Part shown: in pieces, positions 45,036 through 53,927 of the stretch
How positions within the stretch are numbered: position 1 is the stretch's first letter
How the letters are laid out: each line of letters starts with the position of its first letter
DNA from: JABDQA01 sp963824415
GTDB taxonomy: Bacteria; Desulfobacterota; Desulfobulbia; Desulfobulbales; Desulfocapsaceae
NCBI GenBank assembly: GCA_963824415.1
Contig: CAWGPM010000003.1
Span: 1-64,000, forward strand
Reading direction: 5' to 3'
DNA length: 64,000 nt
The notes under the pieces: generated by a model
What the model saw: only the letters and a program-made list of their open reading frames with translations
Database searches by the model: none
Told to the model about the DNA's origin: nothing
Position numbers and translations under genes: made by a program

Positions 45036-45401
45036 ATTTACCTGATTAGAGCATCCTGGGGAATATTAATGGAGACCTTGCGAGTTGTTATGCAGTTTGC
45101 TCCTGCACACCTTGATATTCGGAAAATTGAGAAAACAATTCGCACCTGCCCCGAGATAAGAGGAATACACCATATTCATCTCTGGCAAATAGAAGATAAA
45201 ACTGTTCACCTTGAAGCACACCTTCATTTCACAGAGGATTTCAAACTTTCGGAGAGCAACCGGGTTGTCAACACCCTCAACACACTTTTACAGGAAAAAT
45301 ATGGTATTAACCATACCATATTCCAAACCGAGTTCGATACTGACCATGCACCTGATCTGCTCTATAATCAGACCGGGCAATTAAAAAATTCCTCCCTGTA
45401 A
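45036..45401 (+). pseudogene. C-terminal fragment of a CDF-type cation efflux protein
   Basis: An open stretch begins just after a stop at 45033 and reads LIRASWGILMETLRVVM, the end of the last membrane helix region, followed by the soluble cation-sensing domain (IRGIHHIHLWQIEDKTVHLE, ending INHTIFQTEFD). The whole membrane domain is missing. An internal ATG at 45069 could in principle start a 110-residue soluble protein, but there is no ribosome site, so I take it as a relic of a zinc/iron efflux gene. Confidence 0.75.
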
Positions 45402-45594
45402 TGACTTCATTTATCCATTGTTTTTCATAAGGTCTGCAAGGATAAGAGAAGTAGACCCTGAGTCTCGAGTGACAGTTAACAACCTTCAATCGCCTTCTGA
45501 TTTTCGGTTTTAATCTTTATTTTGTTCCCCTTCTGAAAGCCCTGAGTCCTTTCCCCGTTGACGGCCCCTGGCATTTAAGTATGGGCTAAATAAA

Positions 45595-45900
45595 AAAGGT
45601 GATGCAGTCCGACAACTGCACCACCTCAGGAGGTGTAGCGCATGAGTGAGGACGCTACAAAATTATTCTATCACAAAAACCCTTCGATTGTTAGGACAGG
45701 GAGAAGGGTGGCGCAACTAAGGGAGTTGGCCACGCCACCCAGGAGGTTATAGACGCAGTAAACGGAGTGAGCGTATACCACAGTGTAATACTAGGCCAAA
45801 ATGAAGGGGAAAATCAATAAAAAAAGGTGACACAGGTCTGGCAACCCGCATCACCTAGAAGAGAGAAACGTGAGTACACAAGTCGACTGTGTACCACTGT
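45595..45900 (+). other. Three tandem structured units, each with two stem-loops
   Basis: Three units start at 45598, 45706 and 45826. Each has stem 1 (45598-45625; 45706-45740; 45826-45855), a short purine-rich link (AGGAGG in units 1 and 2, AGAGAG in unit 3) and stem 2. The stem 2 pairs are TGTAGCG/CGCTACA, TATAGACGC/GCGTATA and GTACACA/TGTGTAC. Units 2 and 3 end in similar CCAC-GTG-AATA words. Stem sequences differ but pairing is kept, as expected for RNA. In units 1-3 an ATG or GTG followed by AG lies in or beside stem 2, so tiny reading frames are possible (unit 1: MSEDATKLFYHKNPS). Nature unknown. Confidence 0.6.
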
Positions 45901-45912
45901 GCAATAATAAAC

Positions 45913-46074
45913 ATGAAATTTATTGAAATAAATAGAGCGACAAAAAACAACGGAGGCCGTCCACGACAAACGGCCCCATTGTTCAAAATATCTCATCCGC
46001 AGTTGCATAGTGTGGGGATTATATCGGGTGGGGCTGACAGATTTTATTACATGAAGATACAGGAGACACCCTAA
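45913..46074 (+). CDS. Possible small protein of 53 residues
   Basis: Frame ATG 45913 to TAA, directly after the third structured unit. The product (NNGGRPRQTAPLFKISHPQL, then GGADRFYYMKIQETP) is polar and not like any family I know. There is no clear ribosome site. It is listed only because of its position; coding status is doubtful. The remainder to 46307 shows no feature. Confidence 0.25.
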   Translation: MKFIEINRATKNNGGRPRQTAPLFKISHPQLHSVGIISGGADRFYYMKIQETP

Positions 46075-46307
46075 GTAGAAGGTAAAGACAAAACTGATTA
46101 CCTTCGATCTGGCAATGATATATTCAATACTCAGTCTCTGCTATCGCCTTATCAGAAATCTCGTTTGGGTCAAACAAGAATTTGCCTGAGCAATCTTAAT
46201 TCTAATTTAATAGTGGGCCGATCAGTCCGGTTAAGGTCATACTGGGTGGGTGGATCAGTCCAGGCCACCCAGCGTTTCAGCAGTTGTTTGAGATTAGCAA
46301 ATTCATT

Positions 46308-47420
46308 TTACAACAAACTATCGATTGGCGTGTAGTCCAGGTCAAACGCCTCTGCTACGGCTTTGTAGGTAAGTGCTCCATTTATAACATTGGCGCCTTT
46401 TTTAATTTCATCACTATTTCGCATCGCTTTTTTCCAGCCATTATTGGCAATCTCGATGGCATAAGAAAGGGTTGCATTGGTGAGTGCCTTTGTTGAGGTC
46501 ATCGGGACAGCACCGGGCATGTTAGCAACACAGTAGTGAATGACACCGTCTACCTCGTAAACCGGATCATCATGAGTCGTAGCCCTAGAAGTTTCAAAAC
46601 AACCTCCCTGATCAATTGCCACGTCAACAACGACTGAACCAGGTTTCATCTGTTTTATCATTTCATGCGTCAAAAGCTTCGGCGCCTTGGCGCCAGGAAT
46701 CAAAACAGCACCGATTATAAGATCAGCTTGGGGAACCAATCTGCTGAAGACCTCGTCGTTGGACATGAGGGGAATACAGTTAGCCGGCATGACATCATCC
46801 AGATAGGCCAGCCTGTCGAGACTTCTGTCCAGGATATACACCTGAGCCCCCAGGCCTGCAGCCATCTTCGCGGCATTCACTCCGACAACCCCGCCACCAA
46901 TAATCACAACGGTTGCCGGCTCGACACCTTTCACGCCACCAAGCAGTTTCCCCATACCGCCGCTCGGAACCTCGAGATATTTTGCCCCCTGCTGAGCTGC
47001 CATCCTACCTGCCACCTCGCTCATGGGTGTAAGTAGTGGCAATGCTCCTTTACTGTTTTCAATCGTCTCGTAGGCTATCCCGATACAACGCGTATCGATA
47101 AGCGCTCTGGTTAATTGCTCATCTGCTGCAAGATGCAAATAGGTAAAGATAATCTGTCCGGGCCTGATCAGCTTATATTCCGAAGGTTGAGGCTCTTTGA
47201 CATGCATCACCATATCTGATTTCCCAAAGATTTCTTCTGGTGAGCCGACCAATGTAGCCCCGGCACTGATGTATTGATCATCCGTATATCCACTGCCAAT
47301 CCCCGCATTCATTTCTACGACTACACTATGGCCCGCTCTGCACATTGCCTGAGCTCCTGCCGGCGTCATGCTGACCCGCTGTTCCTTCACTTTAATTTCT
47401 TTGAGTATTCCAACTATCAT
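46308..47420 (-). CDS. ald: Alanine dehydrogenase
   Basis: 370 residues from ATG 47420, preceded by AGGAG. It oxidises L-alanine to pyruvate and ammonia with NAD. The N terminus MIVGILKEIKVKEQRVSMTP contains the substrate Arg, MHVKEPQPSEY the catalytic Lys, TYLHLAADEQL a catalytic His, and VVIIGGGVVGVNAAKMAAGL the NAD-binding loop. CVANMPGAVPMTSTKALTNA is the C-terminal signature. It probably recycles the alanine formed by the neighbouring aminotransferase. The MITE copy A begins 26 bases upstream of the start, thus between the gene and any native promoter. Confidence 0.95.
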   Translation of the reverse strand: MIVGILKEIKVKEQRVSMTPAGAQAMCRAGHSVVVEMNAGIGSGYTDDQYISAGATLVGSPEEIFGKSDMVMHVKEPQPSEYKLIRPGQIIFTYLHLAADEQLTRALIDTRCIGIAYETIENSKGALPLLTPMSEVAGRMAAQQGAKYLEVPSGGMGKLLGGVKGVEPATVVIIGGGVVGVNAAKMAAGLGAQVYILDRSLDRLAYLDDVMPANCIPLMSNDEVFSRLVPQADLIIGAVLIPGAKAPKLLTHEMIKQMKPGSVVVDVAIDQGGCFETSRATTHDDPVYEVDGVIHYCVANMPGAVPMTSTKALTNATLSYAIEIANNGWKKAMRNSDEIKKGANVINGALTYKAVAEAFDLDYTPIDSLL

Positions 47421-47445
47421 GGCATGTCTCCTGTCAGTTTTAATT

Positions 47446-47588
47446 GGAGCCACTTGCAAAACGTCCTTTTCGCCCAAACTCTGCGTTATGCTCAAAATTT
47501 TATCCTCGGAATATTAAGTATATGCCTGCGTTAAAATTTTTCTCATGCCTTGATTTTGGACGAAAACCCTCATTTTGCAAAAGGCTCA
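47446..47588 (+). repeat. MITE-like element, copy A (143 bp)
   Basis: 143-bp element whose ends are inverted repeats (GAGCCACTTGCAAAA at the left, TTTTGCAAAAGGCTCA at the right). It differs from copy B at 49799-49941 by only two bases that I can find and has the same orientation. It has no coding capacity. It lies between ald and its divergent regulator gene. Confidence 0.9.
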
Positions 47589-47704
47589 TTGGTTAATGAG
47601 AAATGTGAAAATTGCTGCACAATAGATTTTATTTGCATCATCTCATGCATAGCAAATCACGTGCCACCGTATTTTATTAGACAAGTATCAGATATTGTTG
47701 AACT

Positions 47705-47765
47705 TGTATCACCTGAAGCAATGCACTTTTAAAAAAACAAAAAAAACTGTTCTAATATGATACAC
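47705..47765. promoter_or_regulatory. Two TGTATCA half-sites upstream of the activator gene
   Basis: TGTATCA at 47705-47711 and TGATACA at 47759-47765 lie between ald and the activator gene. The same half-sites form the intact palindrome TGTATCATTTTGATACA upstream of the opine dehydrogenase operon (55233-55257). They may allow the activator to act on ald or on its own gene. The half-sites are far apart, so this is weak. Confidence 0.35.
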
Positions 47766-47874
47766 ATTACTTTTGCCCTGAAAGATTGAACCCGGGTAAA
47801 ATCTTTGATACAGTAAAAAATGTCTCATTTTTTTACATGTTCTCAAAAGCGACACTTTGAAAATGGGGGGCCAG

Positions 47875-49776
47875 ATGAGCGTTGGCATCAGCAAGGGGGG
47901 AATTCCCACAGCGGCGCAGTTAAGAGAGGAAATCAAGAAATCCAAAGAAAGGTCGAAGTCCTATGGTATATCCACCGAAGAGAGAAATATTGCTCAGTTA
48001 AAGCTCTCACCTTCTGAGCTAGAAGAAAGAAGGCTGCGCGTAAAACACCTCCTCGATGTTGTCGTTGCGCATATTGAAGAGTTCTATGAACTGCTATCAC
48101 TTGATGATTTCATGGTGGCCTTTGCTGACGAGGATGGCTACATCCTGCATTTGGACGGTAGTGAAGATATCAAGGTGAAATTTTCCGAGCGCAACTGTGC
48201 GCCCGGTTATCGCTGGACCGAGCGGGATGTCGGAACCACCGCGATCAGCCTCTGCCGCAAACTGCAGTATTCAATTCAGCTCAATGACAAGGATCATTAT
48301 TGCAAAAGAGCGCACGGCTTTACCAGTTCAGCCGCGCCTATTTTGGGACGGCAGGGAGTTTTAGAAGGTGTCCTGGTTGTTTCAGGCAGCAGTATCAAGA
48401 CCCATCCGCACACCCTTCTCATGGTAACTACGGCGGCTCGTTCGATCGAAAAACATATGCGTTTACTGCGCCGCAACAATGAGATGTCGCTTTATATCGG
48501 TTTTCTGAACAGCGTTATTGAAGCGGCGGGCACAGGACTGATGACGATGGACAAGGAAATGCGCATTTGGAAAATAAACCGAAAAGGAAAAGCCATTCTC
48601 AGGGAAGAGCAACTGGACGGTAAGCCCATCTCAGTCCTGCAGGGACTAAACCTGGATCTTGAGGATATCAGCAAAAATCCGAACAACTGGAAGGGCAAGG
48701 AAGCTTCCCTCCAGGACGGTGTACATTTCTATTACACCGCACAGCCAGTTATTTCGGAAAAAAGTGAACTGCTCGGTGCAGTGATGGTATTCGAGGAGTT
48801 TGATAATATTAAGAAACTCGCGGATAAGATCTCTGGTGCGGAACCTTTCTTCACGTTTGAGCATTTGGTTGGTTCTTCAAACGAATTTGTAGAAGCGGTA
48901 AAGCTCGCCGCAACAGCAGCCAAAACCTCATCAACCGTCCTTCTGCTCGGAGAAACAGGGACAGGCAAGGAACTGTTTGCCCAGGCAATCCACAATGGAG
49001 GTGATCGCAAAAAGCAGGCATTTGTGCCAATCAACTGCGGGGCGATTCCCGGAGAGCTGCTTGAAAGTGAGCTTTTTGGCTATGTTGACGGCGCCTTCAC
49101 TGGCGCATCCAGGCAGGGCCGGCCTGGAAAATTTGAACTTGCAAATGCGGGTACCATTCTACTCGATGAAATCGGCGACATGCCGCATGACATGCAGGTC
49201 AAACTGCTAAGAGTTTTGCAGACCGGCGAGGTGCAGCGCATTGGCGCTCGCAGGGTAATTAAGACCGACACACGGATCATCGCAGCAACCCACGTGGATC
49301 TCGACAAAATGATTAAACTTAACAGGTTCCGCAGTGACCTCTATTACCGGCTAAATATCATTCAGATCACCATTCCTCCTTTAAGACGACGAGGGGCTGA
49401 GGACATCGAAGCCCTGACCAATCATTTTATCAGCCGCTATGGCAATGATATCAGGCTGAGTGACGCCGCCTTGGACTTACTGGTCAACTATGGCTGGCCG
49501 GGTAACGTAAGAGAACTTGAAAACACAATACAGCGTGCTCTGCACCTCTGCAGCGGTCGAAAAATCAAGCCTGAGCACCTTGGGCTTACGGCTGCTTCAG
49601 GGGCTGTAGCCGATGTATCGCCTGGAACCTTGCGTGAGATGGAACAGAAAATGATCGTCAGTACCTTATCACGCACAGGTGGCAACATGGCCAAAACAGC
49701 TAAAGGTCTTGGTATATCAAGAGCCACCCTTTACCGGAAAGTAAAGGAATATGAGCTTGTCGGGTTAGCCGACTAA
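47875..49776 (+). CDS. AcoR-type sigma-54-dependent activator
   Basis: 633 residues from ATG 47875 (GGGGGG just upstream). It has an N-terminal GAF-type sensor (about 60-200, with GYRWTERDVGTTAISLC typical of AcoR/DhaR), a PAS-like region (about 215-320), and an AAA+ domain with Walker A GETGTGKE, intact GAFTGA and Walker B GTILLDEIGD. A Fis helix-turn-helix ends the protein (NMAKTAKGLGISRATLYRKV). These proteins sense small metabolites directly. It most likely activates the convergent TRAP/opine dehydrogenase operon, which has a -24/-12 promoter, and perhaps ald. The gene is bracketed by MITE copies A and B. Confidence 0.93.
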   Translation: MSVGISKGGIPTAAQLREEIKKSKERSKSYGISTEERNIAQLKLSPSELEERRLRVKHLLDVVVAHIEEFYELLSLDDFMVAFADEDGYILHLDGSEDIKVKFSERNCAPGYRWTERDVGTTAISLCRKLQYSIQLNDKDHYCKRAHGFTSSAAPILGRQGVLEGVLVVSGSSIKTHPHTLLMVTTAARSIEKHMRLLRRNNEMSLYIGFLNSVIEAAGTGLMTMDKEMRIWKINRKGKAILREEQLDGKPISVLQGLNLDLEDISKNPNNWKGKEASLQDGVHFYYTAQPVISEKSELLGAVMVFEEFDNIKKLADKISGAEPFFTFEHLVGSSNEFVEAVKLAATAAKTSSTVLLLGETGTGKELFAQAIHNGGDRKKQAFVPINCGAIPGELLESELFGYVDGAFTGASRQGRPGKFELANAGTILLDEIGDMPHDMQVKLLRVLQTGEVQRIGARRVIKTDTRIIAATHVDLDKMIKLNRFRSDLYYRLNIIQITIPPLRRRGAEDIEALTNHFISRYGNDIRLSDAALDLLVNYGWPGNVRELENTIQRALHLCSGRKIKPEHLGLTAASGAVADVSPGTLREMEQKMIVSTLSRTGGNMAKTAKGLGISRATLYRKVKEYELVGLAD

Positions 49777-49798
49777 GGTTGAGCTATCAACACTTAGT

Positions 49799-49941
49799 TG
49801 AGCCACTTGCAAAACGTCCTTTTCGCCCAAACTCTGCGTTATGCTCAAAATTTTATCCTCGGAATATTATGTATATGCCTGCGTTAAAATTTTTCTCATG
49901 CCTTGATTTTGGACGAAAACCCTCATTTTGCAAAAGGCTCA
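49799..49941 (+). repeat. MITE-like element, copy B (143 bp)
   Basis: Near-identical to copy A and in the same orientation. It starts 22 bases after the activator stop codon and ends 11 bases before the dctP stop of the opposing operon, so it fills the space between convergent genes. I see no clear target-site duplication. Confidence 0.9.
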
Positions 49942-49952
49942 GTTTTCTAAGC

Positions 49953-50954
49953 TTATTTGCCCTGCTCAACGAACTGGATCACCTCGTCAAACGGCTGGCC
50001 GATATCCTTACGAAGCTGAGGCCATACATTTTGCCTGATTTTGGAGCGCATCTTCTGATATTCTGAGTCACTGATTTCGTAGACCTCGACGCCGAGTTCC
50101 TTGAGAGCAGCAAGACTTTGCTGTTCGTCCTGCTCGGCTATTTTGTATCGTCTACTCTCCATCTGCTGGGCCTGATCAGTGATGATTCCCTGCTGCTCAG
50201 CTGAAAGGCTTTTCCAGGTTTCCATATTCATGTAAACGAACCAGTACTCAAAATGATCTTTTATCGGTAGATAAAAGCTGATCAGATTGCTGAGTCCTTT
50301 ATAACCTTCTGCGCCGCCGCCGATCATTCCCTTTACCATGCCTGTCTTCAAACCCATCTTGGCATACATCCAAGTGATAGGATATGGTGTGTAGCCCAGC
50401 GTCTTAGCGGTCAGTTCAAAACTTCTGATAGGCGGGACCCTGATAATCATATCCTTGGAAACATCAGGATTGCCTGGTTCGACAGGTTGTTCTGTGAGTG
50501 CAATGCCGCCGAAGTAAACGGGCCATCCTCCAATAAGCTTAATGTTCTGCGGTTCGAGAAAACTCTGCAGATGCTTGAATAAGGGGCTCGAAGCTGAATA
50601 CAATCTCTGGGCGCCACTCCATGTATCAACAAGGAACGGGGTGAAAGCCAGCATCAATTTTTTGTCGACCGCGGTGCCAAAAGGACCCACATACATCTCA
50701 ACCTCACCGAACGAGACCCGTTCCTGAACTACCGAGTAATCGCCCAGTTTGTTGGCTGGATAGATGGTAAAATCAATTGCACCACCAGTCTCTGCGGCAA
50801 TCGCTTCTGTAAATTGTCTGATGTCATTATCTATCGCAGATCCCACCGGTCGGACATGTCCAATTTTCCAGGACTGCTGTTTTGCGAAGCTCCCGGAAAC
50901 ACTGAAGACCATTGCGGTGAGACACAATCCAATGGTGAACAGTAGCTTTTTCAT
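49953..50954 (-). CDS. dctP: TRAP substrate-binding protein, second paralogue
   Basis: 333 residues with a signal peptide ending near SGSFA. DctP blocks: WKIGHVRPVGSAIDNDIRQF, IRVPPIRSFELTAKTLGY with the conserved arginine, and MVKGMIGGGAEGYKGL. About as long as, and clearly paralogous to, the binding protein encoded 73 bases upstream, sharing words such as HVRP, GDY-VVQERV and WPVYFGGIAL. It is the last gene of the operon, behind a hairpin. The substrate site region differs (MKGMIGGG versus VVDGVVGSG), so it may bind a related but different ligand. Confidence 0.93.
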   Translation of the reverse strand: MKKLLFTIGLCLTAMVFSVSGSFAKQQSWKIGHVRPVGSAIDNDIRQFTEAIAAETGGAIDFTIYPANKLGDYSVVQERVSFGEVEMYVGPFGTAVDKKLMLAFTPFLVDTWSGAQRLYSASSPLFKHLQSFLEPQNIKLIGGWPVYFGGIALTEQPVEPGNPDVSKDMIIRVPPIRSFELTAKTLGYTPYPITWMYAKMGLKTGMVKGMIGGGAEGYKGLSNLISFYLPIKDHFEYWFVYMNMETWKSLSAEQQGIITDQAQQMESRRYKIAEQDEQQSLAALKELGVEVYEISDSEYQKMRSKIRQNVWPQLRKDIGQPFDEVIQFVEQGK

Positions 50955-50985
50955 ATCATCATCCTCCCGACAGGAGTTTTAAAGT

Positions 50986-51010
50986 CCCCGGCAGCCCAGA
51001 GCTGCCGGGG
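50986..51010 (-). terminator. GC-rich hairpin between the two dctP genes
   Basis: Perfect 10-bp stem CCCCGGCAGC / GCTGCCGGGG with a 5-base loop, 17 bases after the first dctP stop. The T-tract after it is weak, so it is probably an attenuator or mRNA-stabilising element giving more of the first binding protein. Confidence 0.7.
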
Positions 51011-51027
51011 TATAGAAAAGAGGAGGT

Positions 51028-52026
51028 TTACTCCACGATGGAGTCAAGAACTCCTTTGCCCCAGTCCTCACCCACGTCCTTGAGAACTTCCGGCCATACG
51101 GTTTCGTGAATTTTTGCGGCGATCGAAGCGATCTCCGCTTCAGTCAATGGAACTATGGTAGCACCATAGTCAGCCAGTCGTTTTTCGTTGGCCGCCTGGT
51201 CAGCTTCAGCTGATTCCCAACGCCGCTGCTCAAACTGGTTGGCGACGTCCTGTAATTGATTTCTCTGATCATCTGGCATCTTGTCGAAATATTCTTTGTT
51301 GATGATCAAATACCAGACCTCAAAATGCGTATTTTGGGGGATGTAATATTTAGTGACATCACGAAATGATGCGTAATAGCCTTCAGCACCAGAGCCGACT
51401 ACACCATCAACCACACCGGTCTGGACGGCAGTGAAAGCATCGGAAAATGGAATAGGCGTCCCTAAGTATCCGGTATTGTCGGCCAATAACTGGAAAGTCT
51501 TCATTGGCGGTACGCGCAGCTTGATACCTTTGGCTGCTGACGGGTCTCCCGGCGAGACCGGTTCACGGTTCAGGGCAATGCCGCCAAAGTACACCGGCCA
51601 TGCGGCGAGCAACTGAATCCCCTGCTCAGCATAGAGGTCTGCGACAACCTTGCGCAGGGGTGCACCAGGTGAGTAGTTTTTCTTGGCCTGCGCCCAGCTT
51701 TTCACCATGTAGGGAAAATACACTACCTGGAATCTCTTATCCGCGGCAGAAGCCGGAGGCTGGCACGCCATGTCAACCGCACCCAGGCCAACCCGCTCCT
51801 GAACAACGGTGTAATCGCCAAGTGCACTGGCGGGGTAAATTTTAGTCTTGACCTTGCCACCCGAAACTTCATTTAGGGTCTCGGAAAACCAGCGGAGATC
51901 CTTGTCAATCGCCGTATCCTGAGGGCGTACATGGGAAATTTTCAGCGTTTTTGCCTGAACGGTTCCGGCCAGGAAGATGGCACACAAAATCATTACTAAA
52001 ATACTGAGTCTGCTTTGTTTCTTCAT
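51028..52026 (-). CDS. dctP: TRAP substrate-binding protein, first paralogue
   Basis: 332 residues from ATG 52026, with GAGGAG 8 bases upstream; the signal peptide ends near AGTVQA. Family blocks: LKISHVRPQDTAIDKDLRWF, IKLRVPPMKTFQLLADNTG with the conserved arginine, and FTAVQTGVVDGVVGSGAEGY. It lies directly after dctM, separated by 28 bases. Together with DctQM it forms the importer of this locus. The upstream opine dehydrogenase in the same operon suggests an opine or an opine-derived amino sulfonate or amino acid as substrate. Confidence 0.94.
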   Translation of the reverse strand: MKKQSRLSILVMILCAIFLAGTVQAKTLKISHVRPQDTAIDKDLRWFSETLNEVSGGKVKTKIYPASALGDYTVVQERVGLGAVDMACQPPASAADKRFQVVYFPYMVKSWAQAKKNYSPGAPLRKVVADLYAEQGIQLLAAWPVYFGGIALNREPVSPGDPSAAKGIKLRVPPMKTFQLLADNTGYLGTPIPFSDAFTAVQTGVVDGVVGSGAEGYYASFRDVTKYYIPQNTHFEVWYLIINKEYFDKMPDDQRNQLQDVANQFEQRRWESAEADQAANEKRLADYGATIVPLTEAEIASIAAKIHETVWPEVLKDVGEDWGKGVLDSIVE

Positions 52027-52054
52027 GGGACAACTCCTCTTCGTTGTGATGGGT

Positions 52055-53359
52055 TTAATAGCCAAATAATCCGGGGAAGAATAACGACAGGCTCGGCCAG
52101 AGCGACGTCAAGAAAACCACCGGAACATACCCGCAGATTATCAGGATCATGGCGGGCTTAATAACCTCAGAAAACTCCACTTTACCGATTCTCATGCCCA
52201 GATAGAGGATGCTGGCATAAGGCGGGGTGACGCCGCCCATGGCGGTGTTTACACCCATGATGGCGGCAAACTGGACAGGGCTGACCCCAATAGCCTCCAT
52301 CAATGGAAGCAGAAGGGGGGCAATGAGAATGATTGCCGTTACATCATTGACGATCATTCCCACGAAAAAGAGCAAAAAGTTAATCAATATCAGCAGGAGC
52401 ACCTTGTTCTTGGTGATGGTGAACACCCCTTCAACCAGCGCCTGCGGCACGTCCTCCATGACAAATATCTGACTGAGCATCAGGCTGAAAACGATCATGA
52501 CCATGATGGCGCCGACGGCTGTGGCTGAGCTTGTTGCTGCCTTAAAAAAAGTCTCAATGGTCAAGCCGCGATAGATCAGGAAACCAACCGGTATCGCATA
52601 AATCACCGCTACTGCTGCAGCCTCGGTCGGGGTCATGATGCCGCCGTAAATACCTCCAAGAATAATGAGTGGCATTACCAAGGCCGGAATAGCCCGAGAT
52701 GTGCATGAAACTCCTTCTTTTATCGTTTCCGGCAGGGTCTTCGGGGGATCGAGCACGAGGGGAAATTTCCGCGCCATGACCAGATTGACGACTGAAAACA
52801 GAAACGTTATGAGCAGGCCGGGCCCGAGTGTGGCCAGAAAGCAGGCCAGGATTGATGTATCGGTGACCCAGCCGTAAATAATCATCGTCACACTCGGCGG
52901 AATCAGCAGGCCAAGAATCGAAGAATTTGCCACCAGTGCCGTGGCATACCCGCGGGGATAGCCTTTCTCGGCCATTTCCGGGATCAACAGCGGCCCAGTG
53001 GCTGCCACACCCGTCAAACCACTGCCCGAGATCGCCCCGATTATGGCGCAGCTCACCGAGGCCACAACGCCGAGGCCCCCGCGAATCCTGCCGACAAACA
53101 GGTTGACGAATTTCAGTAGGCTCGCGGCAATACCACTCTCGCTCATGACAGTCCCGGCAAAGACAAATAAAGGTATGCAAAGCAGGACAGGATTAGCAAG
53201 CTGTGTGAACCCCCAGACCATAGTGCCTTTCATCGTTGCACCTCCAAAGAGGCACATGGTCATCAAGCTGCCACCGAAACAATACGGCAGCGGTACGCCA
53301 AAACTGAGCAGCGCTACCAGGACGGCAAGAGCAATCAGTGAAATGGTTACAATTTCCAT
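52055..53359 (-). CDS. dctM: TRAP transporter large permease (DctM)
   Basis: 434-residue DctM subunit with about 12 spans. ISGSGLTGVAATGPLLIPEM, SILGLLIPPSVTMIIYGW and FAAIMGVNTAMGGVTPPYAS are the conserved regions lining the substrate and sodium sites. It is two bases downstream of dctQ and so translationally coupled to it. It serves both binding proteins of the operon, since only one permease pair is present. Confidence 0.95.
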   Translation of the reverse strand: MEIVTISLIALAVLVALLSFGVPLPYCFGGSLMTMCLFGGATMKGTMVWGFTQLANPVLLCIPLFVFAGTVMSESGIAASLLKFVNLFVGRIRGGLGVVASVSCAIIGAISGSGLTGVAATGPLLIPEMAEKGYPRGYATALVANSSILGLLIPPSVTMIIYGWVTDTSILACFLATLGPGLLITFLFSVVNLVMARKFPLVLDPPKTLPETIKEGVSCTSRAIPALVMPLIILGGIYGGIMTPTEAAAVAVIYAIPVGFLIYRGLTIETFFKAATSSATAVGAIMVMIVFSLMLSQIFVMEDVPQALVEGVFTITKNKVLLLILINFLLFFVGMIVNDVTAIILIAPLLLPLMEAIGVSPVQFAAIMGVNTAMGGVTPPYASILYLGMRIGKVEFSEVIKPAMILIICGYVPVVFLTSLWPSLSLFFPGLFGY

Positions 53360-53361
53360 GG

Positions 53362-53844
53362 TTATGCTCCTTGTCGAGTGCGGGGTTGGGCAACCAGTCG
53401 GCGAACATTTTTAACGAGGTACCAGGCAGCATACAAAGTCATAAACACAAGACCTATGAACATTGCGCACTCCGCATAAAACGTGGGGATGTAGAGCGTA
53501 GGACTCTCCTTCCAGACACGCAGCGCATAGCGGAAATAGTCATAGGCCCAAAAAGTCAGCCAGCCGGCCACGATCACTGAGAGAAGGTCGGCGATAACCC
53601 GGACTATCAATTTGGCCCGGTCCGACTTCAGAAAGACATCAAGCACGTTTGCTTTTATCTGGGTGTCTTCCCGGGAGGCGTTCACGCTGCCCAGAAAGTA
53701 GAGCCAGAGAGTTGGATAGACCAGTAATTCCTCCAGGCCCATGACAGGCAGTTCGAGAATATACCTCATGACCACCTGGTAGAATTCCATTGCGGCTACC
53801 GTCGTGATCAGCACGGTGAGGGTGTATTTGAAAAATCGTTCCAT
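53362..53844 (-). CDS. dctQ: TRAP transporter small permease (DctQ)
   Basis: 160-residue DctQ subunit with four spans; VVMRYILELPVMGLEELLVY and YFLGSVNASREDTQIKANVL are typical of the family. Starts 83 bases after the opine dehydrogenase stop with AGGAGC upstream and ends 2 bases before dctM. Confidence 0.93.
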   Translation of the reverse strand: MERFFKYTLTVLITTVAAMEFYQVVMRYILELPVMGLEELLVYPTLWLYFLGSVNASREDTQIKANVLDVFLKSDRAKLIVRVIADLLSVIVAGWLTFWAYDYFRYALRVWKESPTLYIPTFYAECAMFIGLVFMTLYAAWYLVKNVRRLVAQPRTRQGA

Positions 53845-53927
53845 AGCCTGCTCCTTGCTCCTCTCAGGTAAATTCGCTTGGGTGACCTGCTAGGCAAGCA
53901 TCCTCTTACTGTTTCATTAACAATTAG

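Noticed and set aside
45069..45401. Intact stand-alone 110-residue cation-sensing protein
   Set aside because: No ribosome site at the ATG and homology to the last membrane helix continues upstream of it until a stop, which indicates a truncated CDF gene.
45595..45900. CRISPR array or simple tandem repeat
   Set aside because: Unit sequences differ too much and there are no identical repeats; only the secondary structure and some words are shared.
52554..53180. Long 208-codon frame inside dctM
   Set aside because: Shadow of the real DctM frame; Cys/Arg/His-rich composition and no start or family features.
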